Numbered from the stretch's first letter, positions 18,801 through 26,245 are shown. The stretch: 35,462 bases of DNA from Longimonas sp040409695 (GCF_040409695.1 NZ_JARWGJ010000099.1:1-35462); one strand, 5' to 3'. Numbers and translations: made by a program. Notes: generated by a model from the sequence alone, not told the origin.

Positions 18801-18858
18801 TTACCAGATCCGAACGGATACGTTTTCAGCCTCGAAGAAAATGGTGGTGGTGCGATAA
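12856..18858 (+). CDS. Giant secreted beta-helix protein with T9SS sorting domain
   Basis: 2000 residues. The signal peptide is best explained by the internal ATG at 12922 (MRGGVAMLVAMLLIGSVGHA), though 12856 is the first ATG. Two parallel beta-helix blocks, ~50-455 and ~455-945, each open with a YVDA(N/S)A..G.SW..Y.(S/T)L..(A/S)L motif and a WVAEGTY or WIAAGTY segment, then GGG(I/L/M)-type turns; each closes with (M/I)GAFEGG. Next come an FN3-like module (~945-1040), cadherin-like/tandem-95 modules (~1043-1350, including two near-identical VNETLTVEAPG copies), an ASPM/HYDIN-like Ig domain (~1355-1455) and a YRMIALPVDL...GWNQISTPF segment. The C-terminal ~85 residues (NFPNPVREGTTIAYDLS, IYNVLGQRVRQLV, ASGAYFYQIRT, SKKMVVVR) are a classical T9SS type A sorting domain. 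It is likely surface-anchored or released, acting as adhesin or glycan-binding protein. It follows the CsgG-like pair by 63 bp. Confidence 0.9.
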   Translation: MYRVRCIAHCFERWRPTLAHGLMRGGVAMLVAMLLIGSVGHAHADDENTIVYVDASAPADVLPDDLGTSWDTAYQSLAAALANASEGSQIWIAAGTYYPSEEDRSVPFRIDKLLAVYGGFEGTETSIDERPSPVDPSTTVLSGDINQNGSRNGNSYTVLAFEDVTGAVLEGVTVSGGNANGGDFANGAGIACRGNCTNIQLTNLVIENNYADGNGAGLHLAPNNASQILALRNVVIRGNEARQLGGGIYVGPQGEGAGAGVIAANTVLSGNRASDGGGLAINESASAMAGSDLFNVTIHANSADDRGGGIYHSILNGELNVANSIIAGNRAAASGNEVHQVEDVAASFEASLVLGAFDGGFWDADIGIDQGGNIDGAPLFADAVDANEAPTTAGNVRLNWASPAVDAGRADLIPTDPFAETDPFYDTDLDGNPRVVGQQMNIGAFEGGAVPAGPTIYVDANASGDAGGNSWDVPYRTLQASLQAVRNARAAASDGFDIGALEEDVEVWVAEGTYRPDQGPGLAQDDITLSFEIPDALAVLGGFAGNEISADQRNSDPATNNTRLSGALGESNSQTVVRIGAATTSETMLDGFTISDGDFDDSPQFASSGQNIGFAEDGQARAAGVYVAGDATLNNLHIRDNEVFVGLFFEGTPPPFAGGLVCDGCSARFSNLTVAGNRTNVAGGGIYVMADEGLIAPSFQRIIIQDNAADAGGGMVVSAEASGSIDGMQLANASFTDNQASTVAGGLLAGSIGEDVELNMSSANVLFAGNTATEGTETDPSAAFFTTQGGASLDVTLAQHTVVGAPASDTGQALIGVDSETGLSSVNIANSIFWGSDTPIHIAEGTSGNVVAVNNSLVENGWAGEGSANIETDPLFDTDFRLLGNSPAIDAGNEGLLPPDATDLNNSGDTNESLPLDLNDEARVLADDVDMGAFEGGATPRALTEAPADVGFQEATFNATINPYSTETDVAYAFRLESVDESAPPQLIEAGAFAGSENASISAEATALEIGTTYQVRVEASVAGEVVTTGEWIDFTTDDANPPETEDFTTSTQANVSVDIDLFDLVTNVGEALALEAFAIENGPENGTLESGSDAGIVVYTPDQDFVGTDAFTYTVVDVLGLASAEATVTIDVTGDAPVAEAITFDADVNETLTVEAPGILENDDLGSPEAELTTITVGETNWSPGEAIDFAGGTLTVEADGSLTLDGPAEVGSFEFDYTLENAAGQSTAMVTIDVSGEAPVATAASFDMQVNETLTVEAPGALNGADLGAPEAAIVAVLAPADATSGETVDPGVATPLAGGLFTLNEDGSFIFEEPTEIGVVAAAYQLQNAAGESEGIITFDVEPDEEATPEPVSASLAPAAVGVRGVAQQVEVQNTGSSVLTDLSATLESTEHFRVLSTSDDGEVAPGEGFRITLAFAPQTVGRQSTRLNVRSGEELISVFDLSAKAIDVDVQPDEATAGTAFGVDVFVSDNFIPSDGQRLEARVAGESNYTSIALAEQEAGRWAAEVPAGLVTTAGVDLFVALSDEEGTVTVPQAPEEEAARTPLHVQVGIPATPAEGTFASDQYRMIALPVDLQERATTDVLAEAYGPYSPEQWRFFEWQSAEERYAEFPEVRTIQRGRAAWLITDTGEPFEVNNGQSFAADAPHEQVLEPGWNQISTPFGFAVAWDAVARPDAVQAPVAYRSPTPDAPPEYIYNRQQLDPWIGYFVYNEAPEPVTIVVPPVASGETSEAVRARASVDTEATEYSLQLIADLEGRALRHTQTFLGFRAGGHTEGHTDEPPRTFVAAPPVGEHVRVNVIDDATRYAGHYVSTPSEGYAWDIEVAAQTGGAFQVDHRVRVRLNETGTLPDGFSRYVIDLDAERPVDLQNQAFTADLPAGATTRRYRIVVGTESFAEQRSDGIPLQQVEDALHANFPNPVREGTTIAYDLSADTPVVIDIYNVLGQRVRQLVDREHSAGTHTVRWDGRNEAGQRVASGAYFYQIRTDTFSASKKMVVVR
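16261..16646 (+). repeat. Duplicated cadherin-like module within giant gene
   Basis: Two copies start at 16261 and 16570, a period of 309 bp (103 residues). Their openings are nearly identical at DNA level: AACGAGACGCTCAC.GTGGAGGCGCCGGG occurs in both. At protein level both read (V/A)NETLTVEAPG. High nucleotide identity suggests recent duplication or conversion. Confidence 0.7.
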
Positions 18859-18896
18859 CCCCCGACGTTTGCTTACTTTACTACACGCTTAGTCTG

Positions 18897-20051
18897 ATGA
18901 ACTGTGTACGTACGCCGTTTGACCGGCGCTTTGTGTCGTGCATCACCGTATGGTTTTGCATGGCACTGGTGGCTACCGTTGCTGCGCCTGCCGTTCAGGC
19001 TCAGGCTCCTGAACTGCGCCTTGAAAATGAGGAGCGCCCTGTTGAGGTGCGCATTGCGCCGGTGTATCAGCGCGTCGACGACGAGGACGCTACGATTGAG
19101 GCGTGGAGCACGGCAATTCAGGCGACCGTGCCGATTGGAACACGTACATCTGCGCAAGCGCGAATGCAGTACGCACACGCAAGCGGGAATGCCCTGGCCA
19201 CCGTAGCCGGTCCGACCGATCTGAAGCTCAACGTACAGCATCTCGTTCCTGCTGGGCAGGGATACCTGGTGCTGGCGTTGGACACAAACGTGCCGGTTGG
19301 CGAGAACGAACTCTCCAACGAAGAACTGCAGACAACGGCGCAAACCAGCCAGCGTCCGTACCGGTTTCAGGTGCCTACATTTGGGCAAGGATGGACAGTG
19401 GCGCCCGGGCTTTCGTGGATTACGCCCGTTTCCGCCGATCTTGTTCTGGGGATGGGGCTGACCGGACGCTATCAAGGCGGGTACCGTCCCCTGGCGGCCA
19501 GCAGCGTTGACTATGTGCCCGGTAACGAAATAGAGGGCCAGGCAGGTCTCGACTACCGGCTGAGCCCGGCCTCGACAGTAGCTCTCGACGTGACAGCCAC
19601 CTACTTCGGCACCGATACCGAAGGCGATCTGGATCGGTTTGAAGCACGCTACAATATGTCGGTACGGGCGCAGTACTACTGGCAGCGAGACGCCCAGACG
19701 CTGCGCATGCAAGCCCGTTATGAGAACTGGCCTGAGAGCCGGTTTCGTCCTGTGCTTCTCATGCAGAACGGCGTGGAGGCCGGCGCCGCAATCACGCAGC
19801 AGGTGCTTCCGTCGGTATGGAGCGGTGTCGTGGGATACGCACGCACGCTTACAAACACAGTGCACATCGGGCTGCGCTCCGACGTGCAGCACTACACAGC
19901 GACGACTCGTTTCGATGCAGCTACTACGGTCCGCATCCAACTGGCTCCCCAGCTGCGGTTTTCGACGATACGGGTGGGGGCAACCAGCGCGTACACGTTC
20001 GGGAGTTTTACCGGCTTTGAGGTTGGGTTGAGCACGGCCCTGCGGCTCTAA
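18897..20051 (+). CDS. Predicted outer-membrane beta-barrel protein
   Basis: 384 residues with a signal peptide (hydrophobic CMALVATVAAPAVQAQA, cleavage after AQA near residue 36). The mature part alternates short amphipathic strands and turns (APVYQRVDDED, TSAQARMQYAHASG, SADLVLGMGLTGRYQGGY, SMAL-type strands to GFEVGLSTALRL) with many aromatics, as in transporter-type beta-barrels. It ends in Leu rather than the usual terminal Phe. No named family is recognised. It starts 38 bp after the giant T9SS protein on the same strand, so it may be its outer-membrane partner; this is an inference from order only. Transcription probably ends at or before the hairpin at 20217-20256. Confidence 0.75.
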   Translation: MNCVRTPFDRRFVSCITVWFCMALVATVAAPAVQAQAPELRLENEERPVEVRIAPVYQRVDDEDATIEAWSTAIQATVPIGTRTSAQARMQYAHASGNALATVAGPTDLKLNVQHLVPAGQGYLVLALDTNVPVGENELSNEELQTTAQTSQRPYRFQVPTFGQGWTVAPGLSWITPVSADLVLGMGLTGRYQGGYRPLAASSVDYVPGNEIEGQAGLDYRLSPASTVALDVTATYFGTDTEGDLDRFEARYNMSVRAQYYWQRDAQTLRMQARYENWPESRFRPVLLMQNGVEAGAAITQQVLPSVWSGVVGYARTLTNTVHIGLRSDVQHYTATTRFDAATTVRIQLAPQLRFSTIRVGATSAYTFGSFTGFEVGLSTALRL

Positions 20052-20216
20052 GGAGACGGTCGCAATCGGTCGCCCTGGTACTGCGACACAGCCCACACGC
20101 TGCTCAGGAGCCATTCCGGGTTGTGGTACGCACGGGGCGTGGTAGGCACGTGAGGAGGATGCGCGCAACAGGTCCCGAAGCCAAAAGCTGCATATGTGCG
20201 CTCGCTCTCCACAGAA

Positions 20217-20256
20217 AAAGCCCGACCTGTCGCGACAAAGCGCCGGGTCGGGCTTT
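20217..20256 (-). terminator. Strong hairpin terminator (possibly bidirectional)
   Basis: The 11-bp stem AAAGCCCGACC (20217-20227) pairs with GGTCGGGCTTT (20246-20256) around an 18-nt loop. Read on the minus strand it is followed by a TTTTT-containing run, so it terminates the UPF0182 gene that stops at 20295. With only three T residues on the plus side it may also serve the convergent barrel gene. Confidence 0.85.
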
Positions 20257-20294
20257 CATGTGTTGCCGTGCTGGCAGCCAGGGGGGCTACCCGG

Positions 20295-23162
20295 TCATGG
20301 CTGTTGCGGCGCTGCATCATCATCGGTAGGCGGGGCATCCGGCACCGGACTTGGCGGTGTGGCTTCATCCGGGGCATCTGGGGCGCCCGTAGGCACCGTG
20401 GGGACCTCGTCAGCCTCCTCCTGGAGGAGCTCCTCCAGCTCATCGAAGCGACGCCCGAATTGACCGAAGTCGCCATCTTGAAGGGCCTGCCGGGCTTGCC
20501 GGATGAGGGTGCGGGCCTGTCCGATATTCTGTGGCGTAACACCGGGCGCATCCTCAATACTGATGGGCTGATCGGGAGTGTCTTGCACCTGCGCCACGAT
20601 CGACTCTTCAGCCTCAATCACCTCTTCGCCGAAGATGCGATTCAGCCCCTGGTTCAGCGTGCGCTCCATGACGACGAACTCGTCGTACGACACAATTACA
20701 CGCTGTAGCTGCGGGATGCGGATGTTATCGGCAATGAGGAAGATCGGCTCCACGTACAGGAACGAATCCTCAATGGGAACCACGATCAGGTTTCCACGCA
20801 GCACACGGGAGCCACGCTGATCCCACAGCGCAATCTGCTGCGAGATTTCAGGATCCTGGTCGATGCGCGACTCAATCTGGTTGGGCCCGTAGATAAGCCG
20901 GTCTTTAGGCAGCTTATAGGTTACGATCTCCCCGTAATCTTGCGGATCCGACCGAGCCGCGATCCAGGCGATCATGTTGTCCCGGTCATCGGGCGTGAGG
21001 GGAGTCATGAGCATAAACTGGAGCTCTTCCTCACCCGGAAGACGGGTCATGATGTAGTAGGGCTCCATGCGGACCTGGCGCCCGTCGTAGTTCTCGATGG
21101 GGCGTGTCCAGAGGTCTTCGTTGTTGTAAAAGACCTGCGGGCGCTGCATGTGATAGCGGCGGAGCCGTTCAATCTGCAACTCAAACATGTCCTGTGGATA
21201 GCGGATGTGGCGTTGCAGCCCGGCCCCCATCTGATCGAACTCTTGAAACAGATCCGGGAAAGCAGACACATAGGTCTGTACAATGGGGTCGTCGGGCTCC
21301 ATCACATAGAGTCCGACGTCGCCGTCGTATGCATCTACGACAATCTTGACGGAGTTGCGGATGTACTGCAGCCCGTTGTACTTGCCATGCCCTTCAATTG
21401 ACTCGCTGTAAGGGAACGACCGGCTGGTGGTGTAAGCGTCCTGAATCCAATACTGCCGCTTGTTGCTAATCACGAAGTATGGGTCGCGGTCGAACATGAG
21501 AAAGGGCGCTACGCGCTGAACGCGCTCCGATACGTTGTTCCAGATCTGAATGCGGCTTTCCTCATTCAGGTACTGCGACAGCACGATGTTATAGTCGCCC
21601 ATGTAATAGGCGAGGAGTAGCTGCTTCCAGAAAGAATCAAGCAGGATGCCGCCGTGTCCCGTGTAATTCGTATACACGTTCTCATCACCGGCGGGATAGT
21701 GGAGCTCCTGCGCGTCTGAAGGGGCAATGCGATAGTTATTAGTGCGGCTGCCGTAGTAGATCGCTGGATTGTCGACCACGAGTGAGGAGTCGACCACCTG
21801 AGGCGGCAGGTCACGCATCAGAAACTCGGGCGATCCTTCGATGCCCTCTCGCGCTACGAGGTTCATAACCGTTCCAAACCCGTGCGTGTACTGCAGGTGG
21901 CGGTTGAACCAGGTGTCCGATCCGGACGGAAGGCGCTGCGTAAGTTCGCGTGGCGAGAGCATAACCTGGCGATACTCGCCGTCGATAACGTAGCGGTCGA
22001 CGTCGACTTCATAGAACTGGTAGTACAGACGAATCTGCTGCAGCTGTACGTATGTGTCGACCAGAAGGCGAGGGTCCCAGAGCCGTACGTTGCGCACCAC
22101 GTCTTCATTATCACGCAGTGCCTCCGGGTCGAGCTCGGTACGGGCGGGGTACTCGCGCTCAACCGAGTCGTTGATGCCAAAAGCCTCACGCGTAAACTCA
22201 ATGTTGTTTGCGATGTACGGCTCCTCGACCTGGAGTTCGTTTGGAATAACGCGTACCTGGTCTACTACACGAGGGGCCACAACCATGCTGGCAATAAGTA
22301 CAAGCACGTAGAGGCCGGCGCCGTACGATACGAGACGGAAGCGGAATCGCTTCAGGTTAAGCGCAACCAGCACAGCGAGAAACAGCGTGGCAAAGATCAT
22401 AACCCAGAGGGCCGGAATCACCACGTTGATATCGGTATAGTTGGCTCCGAACACCGTGCCGCTGCGCTCCATGAGAAGCTCATAACGGTCGAGATAGAAG
22501 CCCCATGCCCATCCAATGAGCAGGAGAATGGCATTGACGCCAATGTGTTGTATCGCAGAGGGGCGTAGCTCAAGCTGGCCGTTGCGCACGCCAATAGCAC
22601 CGACGAGCACATATCCGGTTACGAGAATGAGCAGTCCCAGAAAGACGAGCCCTACGAATCCACTCTGAAGCGACTGGATGAACGGGAGTTCGAGCATGTA
22701 GAACCCGAGGTCATGCGAGAAGACCGGGTCGGGGCGTCCGTATGGCTGTGCATGCCAGTAGCGCATGAGCTCATCCCACCGGCCTGAAAAGCCGATGGCG
22801 AAGAGCAGTGTGAAGATTGCGGCGAGCCCCAGTCCAAGGCGTTTCAGCCGCCCCTCGGTAAGAGGGCGCCCGCCCAGTTGTGGGCCTTCGTCGCCCTGGC
22901 TGAGCTGAGAGGCCCAGTAGGGAGGCAGGCGCTTCATGAATAGTAAGATGTTGCCGCCGAAGTAGGAACCGGCAATGAGCAACACCAGCCCAAACATAGT
23001 GGCCTGAAAGCCAAGTTTGGTCCAGAAAACGCTCCCGTATCCCAGCTCGCTGAGCCAGAAGTATTCAACAAAGATGCCGGGGGCAATAAGAAGCAGGGTG
23101 AGAAACGCTCCGATCGTTAGGAGCAGCCCCTGAACCCAGCGGTTGGATCGTATTAAAGACAT
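20295..23162 (-). CDS. UPF0182 family large membrane protein
   Basis: A 955-residue protein of the conserved but functionally unassigned UPF0182 family (COG1615). Seven hydrophobic helices fall in the first ~300 residues: about 8-35, 49-73, 107-126, 164-192, 203-223, 247-268 and 275-295. A large, probably extracytoplasmic region of ~560 residues follows, with the family hallmarks ELHYPAGDENVYTNY, GHGGILLDSFWKQLLLAYYM, YWIQDAYTTSRSFPYS, GKYNGLQYIRNSVKIVVDAY and MPF-like repeats of Arg/Tyr. The end is an acidic coiled segment (RTLIRQARQALQDGDFGQFG) and a Pro/Asp tail, which varies in the family. The ATG at 23162 opens directly into the first helix. The ferredoxin gene lies 297 bp upstream on the same strand; a functional link is not shown. 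Confidence 0.92.
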   Translation of the reverse strand: MSLIRSNRWVQGLLLTIGAFLTLLLIAPGIFVEYFWLSELGYGSVFWTKLGFQATMFGLVLLIAGSYFGGNILLFMKRLPPYWASQLSQGDEGPQLGGRPLTEGRLKRLGLGLAAIFTLLFAIGFSGRWDELMRYWHAQPYGRPDPVFSHDLGFYMLELPFIQSLQSGFVGLVFLGLLILVTGYVLVGAIGVRNGQLELRPSAIQHIGVNAILLLIGWAWGFYLDRYELLMERSGTVFGANYTDINVVIPALWVMIFATLFLAVLVALNLKRFRFRLVSYGAGLYVLVLIASMVVAPRVVDQVRVIPNELQVEEPYIANNIEFTREAFGINDSVEREYPARTELDPEALRDNEDVVRNVRLWDPRLLVDTYVQLQQIRLYYQFYEVDVDRYVIDGEYRQVMLSPRELTQRLPSGSDTWFNRHLQYTHGFGTVMNLVAREGIEGSPEFLMRDLPPQVVDSSLVVDNPAIYYGSRTNNYRIAPSDAQELHYPAGDENVYTNYTGHGGILLDSFWKQLLLAYYMGDYNIVLSQYLNEESRIQIWNNVSERVQRVAPFLMFDRDPYFVISNKRQYWIQDAYTTSRSFPYSESIEGHGKYNGLQYIRNSVKIVVDAYDGDVGLYVMEPDDPIVQTYVSAFPDLFQEFDQMGAGLQRHIRYPQDMFELQIERLRRYHMQRPQVFYNNEDLWTRPIENYDGRQVRMEPYYIMTRLPGEEELQFMLMTPLTPDDRDNMIAWIAARSDPQDYGEIVTYKLPKDRLIYGPNQIESRIDQDPEISQQIALWDQRGSRVLRGNLIVVPIEDSFLYVEPIFLIADNIRIPQLQRVIVSYDEFVVMERTLNQGLNRIFGEEVIEAEESIVAQVQDTPDQPISIEDAPGVTPQNIGQARTLIRQARQALQDGDFGQFGRRFDELEELLQEEADEVPTVPTGAPDAPDEATPPSPVPDAPPTDDDAAPQQP

Positions 23163-23459
23163 AGCGTGGAAAAGTCAACAGACAGCAAAGGGGGGAAGAC
23201 ACGAGGTGCATCTTCTCAAAAAAGAGGCACGTTACGCCACATATAGCAATGCGTAGCTGACCGCTACGGTTCGCTGTCTACCCCCGTACAGACTGATCAA
23301 CCCCATGCACATTGACGCAATACGCACACAAAAACGGTGCGTCGTCAACGATTCGGATGCCCCCCCCTCACCGAAGTCGCATGCCGACGCGTTTCCGGAG
23401 CAGTTCAAACATGCATCCGGTATGCTGCGAAGCGTCACTATAGAGCCTGAATTACGAGA

Positions 23460-23837
23460 TTACGCATCGCTTTCAAGTGAGTCGATGGAGACCGGATTGT
23501 CTTCCGGCTCAATAGCATCTGCCGGTTCGGGCCCGGTATCGTCCCACGACTGGTCTTCAAGACGCATCAGGGGCGTTACGTGCATGGGGCCGTCAACGCG
23601 GATCTGGCATGACAGCCGCATCTCGCCGAACTGCTTGATCTGGTGCAGCTTTTCATGCTCGGCAGGTGTCATCGTATCAGGTTCGCCTGCTGAGAATGTA
23701 ACGCGGCAGGTGGTACACTGGGCATGGCCGCCACAGCGGTGCCCGATGTCGACCCCGGCCTCACGGATCGCATTTACCAGTCGGGTGCCTTTCTCAACTT
23801 CGAAGCTTCCTTCTCCTTCGATCGTAAGTGTTGGCAT
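23460..23837 (-). CDS. 2Fe-2S ferredoxin
   Basis: 125 residues with a plant/adrenodoxin-type 2Fe-2S domain in the first ~90. Ligand cysteines are C35, C41, C44 and C77 (RCGGHAQCTTC ... RLSCQI). The C-terminal ~35 residues are an acidic tail, consistent with a halophile and with interaction with a basic partner. It is a soluble electron carrier; the redox partner is not encoded nearby. The gene is divergent from idi. The 188-bp gap between them should carry both promoters; it includes an AT-rich stretch (23919-23937), but I could not assign boxes. Confidence 0.92.
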   Translation of the reverse strand: MPTLTIEGEGSFEVEKGTRLVNAIREAGVDIGHRCGGHAQCTTCRVTFSAGEPDTMTPAEHEKLHQIKQFGEMRLSCQIRVDGPMHVTPLMRLEDQSWDDTGPEPADAIEPEDNPVSIDSLESDA

Positions 23838-24025
23838 AAGAGTACAGTGTTTGTTGGATAAAGAGCAGTTGTAACCTATGGAAGCAGGTGTTGCTTTCGT
23901 AAGCCGAAAGACCCAGAGTTAAAATAAATGCACAATTGTCACAATGGTACGCCGGCACAGTGCATCCAGATCGTATGTAGTGCGTGTGTGTAGTGCCATC
24001 ATCAGACTATAACAAATGTGTTAAT

Positions 24026-24634
24026 ATGCGAAACCGAGTCGTCCTGGTTGATGCTCACGATGTCCCCGTTGGGCTTGCCGATAAGTTAGAAGCACACCAG
24101 CAGGGGTGGTTGCACCGCGCGTTCTCGGCGTTTGTGTTTGATCCGAAAGGCCGCCTGCTGTTGCAGCAGCGCAACGTGAAGAAGTATCACTCGGGAGGGC
24201 TGTGGTCAAACACATGCTGCAGCCACCCGCTTCCGAACGAACCTGTTGAAGCAGCTGTTCAGCGGCGGATGCAAGAAGAGATGGGCTTTCAGTGCGACCT
24301 GCACCCGGCCTTTCGGTTTACGTACCGGGCGGTGCTTTCCGACACAATGATCGAGCACGAGTACGATCATGTGTTCATTGGAAAAGCAACGCCGGATGTA
24401 CACCCAAACCCCGATGAAGTACAGGATTGGGCGTGGATGGAGCCTGCAGTGCTCATCAACGATATCAATGAACACCCAGATCGATACACGGCCTGGTTCC
24501 GCATCTGCATTGAGCGCGTGCTGCGCGCTGCGCACACGCTCTTCCCTGAGACGGTATCTGAGCAAGACGATCTCTCAGGGAGCTTGACGACGGACGAGTT
24601 TACTGCTTCGGTAGCAGCGCGTCCGGCACAGTAA
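24026..24634 (+). CDS. idi: Isopentenyl-diphosphate delta-isomerase, type 1
   Basis: 202 residues, a Nudix-fold enzyme interconverting isopentenyl and dimethylallyl diphosphate for isoprenoid, carotenoid and quinone synthesis. Seen: HRAFSAFVF (30-38), LLLQQRN, the active-site segment WSNTCCSHP (60-68; C65 aligns with the catalytic Cys of the E. coli enzyme), the Nudix-like RRMQEEMGF (80-88) and EHEYDHVF (110-117; E112 fits the second catalytic acid). The C-terminus has the usual FRICIERVL helix. An in-frame GTG at 23984 would add 14 residues that the family lacks, so the ATG at 24026 is chosen. The metal-binding and catalytic set appears complete. Confidence 0.95.
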   Translation: MRNRVVLVDAHDVPVGLADKLEAHQQGWLHRAFSAFVFDPKGRLLLQQRNVKKYHSGGLWSNTCCSHPLPNEPVEAAVQRRMQEEMGFQCDLHPAFRFTYRAVLSDTMIEHEYDHVFIGKATPDVHPNPDEVQDWAWMEPAVLINDINEHPDRYTAWFRICIERVLRAAHTLFPETVSEQDDLSGSLTTDEFTASVAARPAQ

Positions 24635-24720
24635 AACATGCCTCATTTCTTCGTGCTAAAGCGCGGAACAAGCACGTTAATTCGCGTGTGCGTCCGTTCT
24701 GAATTCCCTAAAGCAGCGTC

Positions 24721-24742
24721 TGCAATGCAGGTGCAATGCAGG
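24721..24742 (+). repeat. Perfect tandem 11-bp duplication
   Basis: TGCAATGCAGG occurs twice in immediate succession in the 189-bp gap between idi and the FmdB-like gene. Probably a slippage or duplication scar; no function is evident. Confidence 0.5.
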
Positions 24743-24823
24743 CGCTCGGCGTTGCCTACACGAAGCGTTGAAGCAAGGCCCTTCCATAACGACCTATTTT
24801 CACTTTTTTGTTGTAACCCGGTT

Positions 24824-25129
24824 ATGCCTACCTACGTCTACCGTCGTGAAGACGGAACGAAGTTTGAGATCAAGCAGTCCATTACCGATGATCCGCTTAC
24901 CACTTGTCCGGAAACCGGACAGCCTGTAGAACGCATCATCAGCGGATCCGCCGGCCTTATCTTTAAAGGTAGCGGATTTTACGAGACCGATTACAAACGG
25001 AAAGGCAAGACCAGCACGTCAAACGGGACAACGTCGACGAGCACGTCAGGAAGTACCAGCAGCTCAGAAAGCAGTGAAGCTGGTAGTAAGAGCGCCAAGA
25101 GCAAATCCAGTACGTCAGACGACGCGTAG
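24824..25129 (+). CDS. FmdB-like zinc-ribbon protein with degenerate ribbon
   Basis: 101 residues. The start MPTYVYRREDGTKFEIKQS and the segment TTCPETGQPVERIISG..GLIFKGSGFY match the FmdB-type regulatory/zinc-ribbon family. In typical members the first strand carries a CxxC; here RREDG replaces it and only one Cys remains, so zinc binding by this ribbon is doubtful. The C-terminal ~45 residues are Ser/Thr/Lys-rich and disordered. An in-frame extension to 24638 exists, but the extra 62 residues show no family resemblance and MPTY is the conserved start. The gene lies 189 bp after idi and converges on fabH. Function is unknown in this family. Confidence 0.85.
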   Translation: MPTYVYRREDGTKFEIKQSITDDPLTTCPETGQPVERIISGSAGLIFKGSGFYETDYKRKGKTSTSNGTTSTSTSGSTSSSESSEAGSKSAKSKSSTSDDA

Positions 25130-25195
25130 TCAGACAGGGCCGCCTAAGCAACTGCGTGCGCAGCCGTACGCATGCTGGACGGGTTTACATTCCGA

Positions 25196-26245
25196 TCAGG
25201 ATCGTGCAGATGCATCTGTGCGGGCCGGCGACGACCGGGCCTGAGCCGAGAGCGCCGGTAAGGAGGTAGGCAGATCAAGGATCGTAGCCCCCCAGGTGAG
25301 TCCGGCCCCAAAAGCGACGAGCGCGATCGTGTCGCCCGGCTGCGCATAGCCGGCATCAAACGCTTCAGAGAGAGCCAGCGGGATGCTGGCTGCCGAGGTG
25401 TTGCCGTAGCGGTCGAGGTTCATGAAGACCTGGTCGTCGCTGAGCCCAAGTGAGTTGGCCGCATATTGAATGATGCGGGCGTTGGCCTGATGAGGAATAA
25501 GCAGGTCGATGTCGGCTACGGTGTGCGAAGACGTGCGCAGCGCCTCTTTCACGGCGCCATCCATAATGCGCGTGGCAAATTTAAATACTTCGCGTCCATT
25601 CATTTCTAAGGTTGGTTCGTCGTTGTCGACGCCCTCGTGCGTGACAGGCTGCGCCACCCCACCTGAAGGCACGATGATATGCTGGGCGCCTTCGCCATCT
25701 GACCCCAGAACGTGACTGTCTACGCCGCCCGTATCAGACGCCTGCATGACCACGGCGCCCGAGCCGTCGCCGAAGAGCACCGCGGTGCTCCGGGTATTCC
25801 AGCTTAGCCAGCGGCTAATCAGCTCGGTGCCAATAACGAGAACCGTCTCGCAGGTCCCTGCCTGAATAAACTGCTCGGCAGTCACCACGCCATACAAGAA
25901 GCCGGTGCATCCCACCGTGAGCTGCATGGCACCAACAGTCGGCATGCCGAGCCCCTGCTGCACCTGACTGGAGACCGGCGGCGTAAGGTAGTCGGGCGAA
26001 GAAGAAGCAACAAGAAGAAGGTCTACATCGCTGGGAGCTACGCCGGCACAGTCAAGCGCACGGCGGCCGCTCTCAACCGACATGGTAGCGGTCGTCTCAT
26101 GGTCAGCCGCAAAGCGCCGTTCGCGGATGCCGCTGCGTGAGCGGATCCATTCGTCGCTGGTATCCATGTACTCTGACAGTTCGTCGTTGGTGACCACGCG
26201 TTCGGGGACGTAGTGGCCCCAGCCGACAATACTTCCGGTGGGCAT
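25196..26245 (-). CDS. fabH: Beta-ketoacyl-ACP synthase III
   Basis: 349 residues. The enzyme condenses acetyl-CoA (or a branched acyl-CoA) with malonyl-ACP to start fatty-acid synthesis. The catalytic triad is visible: C113 (VGCTGFLYG), H252 (LIPHQANARI) and N282 (YGNTSAAS). The N-terminal GWGHYVPERVVTNDEL and DEWIRSRSGIRERR are typical KAS III segments. The reading frame extends 63 codons upstream into the 3' end of tpiA, but family alignment starts at MPTGSIVGWG (26245). No other fab gene is nearby. It is probably in a transcription unit with tpiA, separated by 139 bp containing a strong hairpin. Confidence 0.95.
   Translation of the reverse strand: MPTGSIVGWGHYVPERVVTNDELSEYMDTSDEWIRSRSGIRERRFAADHETTATMSVESGRRALDCAGVAPSDVDLLLVASSSPDYLTPPVSSQVQQGLGMPTVGAMQLTVGCTGFLYGVVTAEQFIQAGTCETVLVIGTELISRWLSWNTRSTAVLFGDGSGAVVMQASDTGGVDSHVLGSDGEGAQHIIVPSGGVAQPVTHEGVDNDEPTLEMNGREVFKFATRIMDGAVKEALRTSSHTVADIDLLIPHQANARIIQYAANSLGLSDDQVFMNLDRYGNTSAASIPLALSEAFDAGYAQPGDTIALVAFGAGLTWGATILDLPTSLPALSAQARSSPARTDASARS

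Noticed and set aside
18873..20168. 431-codon antisense frame over the barrel gene
   Set aside because: Arg/Cys-rich shadow; the plus-strand frame has a signal peptide and beta-barrel pattern.
24638..24823. 62-codon extension before the FmdB-like start
   Set aside because: No family resemblance; MPTY is the conserved start.
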